A stretch of DNA of 38,523 bases from positions 1 through 38,523 of the forward strand of contig DASZOC010000072.1 of NCBI GenBank assembly GCA_035550975.1, given 5' to 3'. The position numbers were made by a program, and so were the translations under genes. How positions within the stretch are numbered: position 1 is the stretch's first letter; each line of letters opens with the position of its first letter. Below are positions 35,564 to 38,523 of this stretch, in pieces. The notes under the pieces were generated by a model. That model made no database searches, was not told the DNA's origin, and was given only the letters and a program-made list of their open reading frames with translations. Source of the DNA: DASZOC01 sp035550975. GTDB taxonomy: Bacteria > Actinomycetota > CADDZG01 > WHSQ01.

Positions 35564-36732
35564 AACCGGACGCGGCGCGAACTCTCTCCGCCCACGCCGA
35601 CCTGTTCGCGCCGGAGCACGAGGAGCTCCGGGCGCAGGTGCGCTCGTTCGTCGACAAGGAGCTGCTTCCGCACGCGCAGGAATGGGAAGCCGCCGAGGCG
35701 TTCCCGCGCGAGGTCTTCAAGCGCGTCGGCGACCTTGGTTTCTTCGGGCTGAAGTACCCCGAGGACGTCGGAGGCTCGGGTCCCGACTATGTCGCCGATG
35801 CCGTGGTGACCGAGGAGCTCGCGCGTTGTGGGTCGGCCGGGGTCTCCGCGTCCCTCGGCGGCCACAAGGACCTCGCGACGTTGTACGTGTCGAGCTTCGG
35901 CACTCCCGAGCAGCACAAACGCTGGCTGACCCCCGCGATCGCGGGCGACGTCGTCGGCGGGTTGGCGGTGACCGAGCCGGACGCGGGCTCGGACGTCGCC
36001 GCGATCACCACGAGTGCGAGGCGGGACGGCGACGACTGGGTCATCAACGGCTCGAAGATGTTCATCACGAACGGGGCGTGGGCGGACTTCGTCGTCGTCG
36101 CTGCGAAGACGGACGCAGACAAAGGCTACGCCGGCATCACGCTGTTCGTCGTCGACACCGATGCCGCCGGGTTCACGTCGCGGCGGATGCCGATGCTCGG
36201 GTGGCGGACGGGGCAAACCGGCGAGCTGACGTTCGCCGACGTCCGCGTCCCGGACGGCAACCGGCTAGGCGACGAAGGCTCCGGCTTCTACGCGATCATG
36301 CAGAACTTCGCGTGGGAGCGGTTGATCATGGCGCTTGCGCAGGTGGCGGGGGCGCAGCTCACCTACGAGCTGGCGAAGGCGTACGCCCTGGACCGAACCG
36401 CCTTCAAGAGACCGATCGGCAAGTTCCAGGTGTGGAGGCATCGTTTCGCGGACATGGCGACGCGGATCGAGGCGGGCCGCGCCCTGACCTACAGCGCGCT
36501 CCGCAAGTACGTCGCCGGCGAGAATCCGATCAAGGAAGTGGCGATGGCGAAGTACTACACGTCCGAGGTCGCGTTCCACGTCGCCGACGAATGCGTACAG
36601 GTGCACGGCGGCTACGGCTACATGATGGAGTTCCCGGCGCAGCGGGCGTGGCGCGACGCGCGCCTGGGCCCGATCGGCGGCGGCACGTCCGAGATCATGA
36701 AAGAGATAATCGGCAAAACGCTAGGCCTCTGA
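35560..36732 (+). CDS. Acyl-CoA dehydrogenase (second, paralogous)
   Basis: The 390-aa enzyme starts at GTG 35560 inside the preceding stop codon (GTGA), so the two dehydrogenases are translationally coupled. It shares the layout of its neighbour: VTEPDAGSDVAAITTSA, VINGSKMFITNGAWADF, RTAFKRPIGKFQ, QVHGGYGYMMEFPAQR and RLGPIGGGTSEIMKE. The probable catalytic Glu lies in FAWERLIMALAQ. The tandem pair may form a heteromer, as known for some actinobacterial acyl-CoA dehydrogenases that act on steroid or branched side chains, or simply have different chain-length preferences. A short hairpin with a T-rich tail follows. Confidence 0.93.
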   Translation: MKPDAARTLSAHADLFAPEHEELRAQVRSFVDKELLPHAQEWEAAEAFPREVFKRVGDLGFFGLKYPEDVGGSGPDYVADAVVTEELARCGSAGVSASLGGHKDLATLYVSSFGTPEQHKRWLTPAIAGDVVGGLAVTEPDAGSDVAAITTSARRDGDDWVINGSKMFITNGAWADFVVVAAKTDADKGYAGITLFVVDTDAAGFTSRRMPMLGWRTGQTGELTFADVRVPDGNRLGDEGSGFYAIMQNFAWERLIMALAQVAGAQLTYELAKAYALDRTAFKRPIGKFQVWRHRFADMATRIEAGRALTYSALRKYVAGENPIKEVAMAKYYTSEVAFHVADECVQVHGGYGYMMEFPAQRAWRDARLGPIGGGTSEIMKEIIGKTLGL

Positions 36733-36751
36733 CAAATTCTTCTTGGTCACC

Positions 36752-36771
36752 CGGGCTTAGCCCGCGTTTTA
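36752..36771 (+). terminator. Probable terminator after the acyl-CoA dehydrogenase pair
   Basis: The hairpin CGGGC-TTA-GCCCG is followed by CGTTTTA. It lies between convergent genes, 19 nt after the dehydrogenase stop codon. The stem is only 5 bp. Confidence 0.5.
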
Positions 36772-37413
36772 GGAAAGATTCGGCGGGGTTACGCGGATGA
36801 TGCCGGCCAGCTCGCGCCCCAGGCTCGTCGCGCCTTGATCGGTCTCGATCGTCATCGGGCCCTCGCGCGGCGCGACGTCTTTCACCGCTATCTCGGCCCC
36901 GGGCCGGATGCCGATCTGATCGAGATACGGCAGCACGTCTTCTTTGATCTCCGAGATCTGCGCGACTACACCGTGCTCGCCCGCGTCGAGGTCGCTCAGT
37001 CTCGTCAGCTCGCGCAGGTCGATCGGGCAGATCGGGTGCCCGTGTGGGCAGTAGTCGGGGTAGTCGAGCGACCGTGCCATCGCTTCTTCGACGCGAGCAG
37101 AGATCGCGTGCTCGATCTTGTGGGCTTCCCCATGGACCTCGTACCAGGCCATGTTCAGCTTCTCGACAAGCAGGCATTCGACCAGGCGGTGCTTGCGCAG
37201 CATCGTGTGGGCAAGCCGGCGCCCGTCGGGGGTCAACGTGATCGCACCACCGGCCTCGCGGGTCAGGTATCCCTCGGACGCGAGACGCGTGAGCATCTCG
37301 GACGCCGACGGCAGCGACACGCCGAGGATCCGGGCGAGGATCGTCGCGGTGGTCCGTTCGCCGTCCTCCTCGAGGCGTTTGACCTCCTCCAGGTAGTCCT
37401 CGACCCCTCTCAC
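36769..37413 (-). CDS. DtxR/MntR-family metal-dependent transcriptional regulator
   Basis: This is a 214-aa iron- or manganese-responsive repressor. The N-terminal winged helix (about 1-65) includes RTTATILARILGVSLPSASE. The metal-binding and dimerisation domain has MAWYEVHGEAHKIEHAIS (His and Glu ligands, residues about 88-105) and DYPDYCPHGHPICP, with a Cys in the DtxR-type ligand region. A C-terminal FeoA/SH3-like domain follows (about 145-214). GTG 37413 is chosen because the HTH begins there and TAGGAT (37421-37426, minus) lies 7 nt upstream, giving a leaderless mRNA; the frame extends much further but into the divergent gene. The Cys favours iron over manganese. Confidence 0.9.
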   Translation of the reverse strand: MRGVEDYLEEVKRLEEDGERTTATILARILGVSLPSASEMLTRLASEGYLTREAGGAITLTPDGRRLAHTMLRKHRLVECLLVEKLNMAWYEVHGEAHKIEHAISARVEEAMARSLDYPDYCPHGHPICPIDLRELTRLSDLDAGEHGVVAQISEIKEDVLPYLDQIGIRPGAEIAVKDVAPREGPMTIETDQGATSLGRELAGIIRVTPPNLS

Positions 37414-37496
37414 GAGCGCGATCCTACCGACCGCTAACGAACCGACACCGCCCGTGAGCAGGGCTTTTGTCCCCGACCGGGAAAAGATAGGTGTGC

Positions 37497-37502
37497 TACC
37501 GT
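37497..37502 (+). promoter_or_regulatory. Putative -10 box of the M23 peptidase gene
   Basis: TACCGT lies 8 nt before GTG 37511 and fits TANNNT. It supports a leaderless mRNA beginning at that GTG rather than translation from GTG 37454. Confidence 0.4.
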
Positions 37503-37510
37503 CCCTCTTC

Positions 37511-38521
37511 GTGTCACAGCGGCATCGACCTCGGGCGGCCCGCGTGGGAGCCGCCGCAGCCCTCTTCCTCGCGGCGCTGACACCTATCTTCACCGGGTCG
37601 GCTTCGGGGGCGGAGTCCATCAGCGACCTCAAGGCGCGTATGGCCGCGGTCCAAGCGCACCTCGACAACGCGACGCTCGAGATCGAGAACCTCGAGGACA
37701 GGTTGGAGCACGCGGACCATCGCGTCCACGACATCGAGGAGCGCATCAAGAAGCTAGAAGCGCGTGACGACCGCCTCGAGGCCGAGGTGATCGAACGAGC
37801 CAAGGTGCTCTACATGTCGGGGCGCGGGGACGTCCTCGAGGTCCTGTTCGGATCGAACTCGATCGCGGAGCTTTCGGATGCCACCGAGATGCTGTCGCAA
37901 CTGAACCTCGACGACTCGGGCGTCTTCATCGAGCTAGCGCGCTCGCGTGCCGAGATGGTGCACCTGCAGAACGAACTGATCGGCGAGCGCAAGGAGCTGC
38001 GCGAGTCATACGAGGAGCTCAAGCAGGAGCATAAGAAACAGCAGGCGCTGTTCGATTCGATCGCGGCCGACTACGAGAGCGTGATGGATCGTCAGGCACC
38101 GTCGGCTCCCTCAGCGGCGCGTATCCGCGGCAGCGGCGGGATGTTCTGCCCCGTTGCCGGGCCGACGTCGTTCGTCGACTCCTGGGGCGCCCCCCGATCG
38201 GGGCATACCCACCAGGGCGTCGACATGATGGGTAGCTACGGGACGCCGCTGGTCGCGATCGTGTCCGGGACCATCACTTATGCGGCCTACGACGGGTCCG
38301 GCGGGAACATGATCTTCCTCTCCGGTGACGACGGCAATCAGTACTGGTACATGCACAACCAACAGAACTTCGTATCGGGCGGCCATGTCTCCGCGGGCCA
38401 GACGATCGCGTCACTCGGCGACACGGGGAACGCGGCCGGAACCCCGCACCTCCACTTCGAGTACCACCCGGGCGGCGGGAGCGCGGTGAACCCCTACCCG
38501 CTCGTCGCGTCCCTCTGCTAG
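37511..38521 (+). CDS. Secreted M23 peptidoglycan endopeptidase with coiled-coil domain
   Basis: This is a predicted cell-wall hydrolase of 336 aa from GTG 37511 (in-frame GTG codons at 37454 and 37493 are alternatives). A signal peptide (RVGAAAALFLAALTPIFTG) precedes a long coiled coil (about 35-195, for example LEIENLEDRLEHADHRVHDI), like the EnvC or PcsB regulatory helices. The C-terminal M23 domain has complete zinc ligands: H234 and D238 in HTHQGVDMM, and H313/H315 in PHLHFEYH. The family cleaves peptide cross-links. Such coiled-coil M23 enzymes are often activated by FtsEX, not present here. The stop codon TAG is inside the window at 38519-38521, so the gene is complete. It is divergent from the DtxR-family gene. 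Confidence 0.92.
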   Translation: MSQRHRPRAARVGAAAALFLAALTPIFTGSASGAESISDLKARMAAVQAHLDNATLEIENLEDRLEHADHRVHDIEERIKKLEARDDRLEAEVIERAKVLYMSGRGDVLEVLFGSNSIAELSDATEMLSQLNLDDSGVFIELARSRAEMVHLQNELIGERKELRESYEELKQEHKKQQALFDSIAADYESVMDRQAPSAPSAARIRGSGGMFCPVAGPTSFVDSWGAPRSGHTHQGVDMMGSYGTPLVAIVSGTITYAAYDGSGGNMIFLSGDDGNQYWYMHNQQNFVSGGHVSAGQTIASLGDTGNAAGTPHLHFEYHPGGGSAVNPYPLVASLC

Positions 38522-38523
38522 AG

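Noticed and set aside
34421..36732. Inactive acyl-CoA dehydrogenases because the YEGT glutamate is Gly.
   Set aside because: Long-chain and isovaleryl-CoA dehydrogenases have the catalytic Glu on another helix, and both proteins have a Glu there (GERL, WERL).
37414..37803. N-terminal extension of the DtxR-family protein to 344 residues.
   Set aside because: The extension runs antisense through the M23 peptidase gene and is Arg/Ser-rich; the HTH domain starts at GTG 37413.

Overview
The window is high-GC, gene-dense DNA from an actinobacterium (Actinomycetota), probably an uncultivated or deep-branching lineage. The evidence is a BldC regulator, a GlnR-type orphan regulator, the glnA2/glnE/glnA1 neighbourhood typical of Streptomyces and Mycobacterium, WXG100 proteins, and many genes with a TANNNT -10 box 6-9 nt before the start codon and no Shine-Dalgarno (leaderless mRNAs). 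No gene-free stretch exceeds 300 bases.

Layout. (1) 1-3782, minus: a branched-chain amino acid catabolic operon, valine/leucine dehydrogenase > E1 alpha > E1 beta > E2 (E2 cut by the window edge). Divergent from it are a conserved hypothetical gene and bldC with an intrinsic terminator, then tRNA-Phe and tRNA-Asp. (2) 5525-16265, plus: a compact type VII secretion-like locus. It holds a three-ATPase FHA-bearing EssC/EccC-like motor, a WXG100 protein, a second small helical protein, a larger T7SS-substrate-like protein, a repeat-containing membrane protein, two paralogous unknown proteins and a membrane Ser/Thr kinase. EccB, EccD, EccE and mycosin are absent. (3) 16285-20073, minus: a secreted FG-GAP/PKD protein, a PLDc_N membrane protein directly abutting a tandem tRNA-Glu/tRNA-pseudogene array, cyclophilin, a coupled 33-aa ORF, a zinc-ribbon protein and tRNA-Lys. 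(4) 20179-29644: a nitrogen-assimilation block with glnR, glutamine-dependent nadE, glnA2, an NlpC/P60 hydrolase, glnE and glnA1. GlnR operators are legible upstream of glnA1 (four half-sites in 11-nt register) and between nadE and glnA2. Inside this block, between glnE and glnA1, lies a peroxiredoxin-like gene whose redox Cys codon is TGA. (5) 29662-38521: DUF2505-like protein, small exported protein, lipid kinase, Mrp ATPase, a cobalamin adenosyltransferase that must start at CTG, Nudix hydrolase, nitrobindin-like protein, two acyl-CoA dehydrogenases, a DtxR-family regulator and an M23 endopeptidase.

The most notable observation is the probable selenoprotein at 27527-28057 (UxxC motif, with a candidate bacterial SECIS hairpin just downstream of the UGA). 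Others are the reduced T7SS-like locus, the readable GlnR operators, the degenerate tRNA array fused to a protein-coding start, and the CTG start codon.
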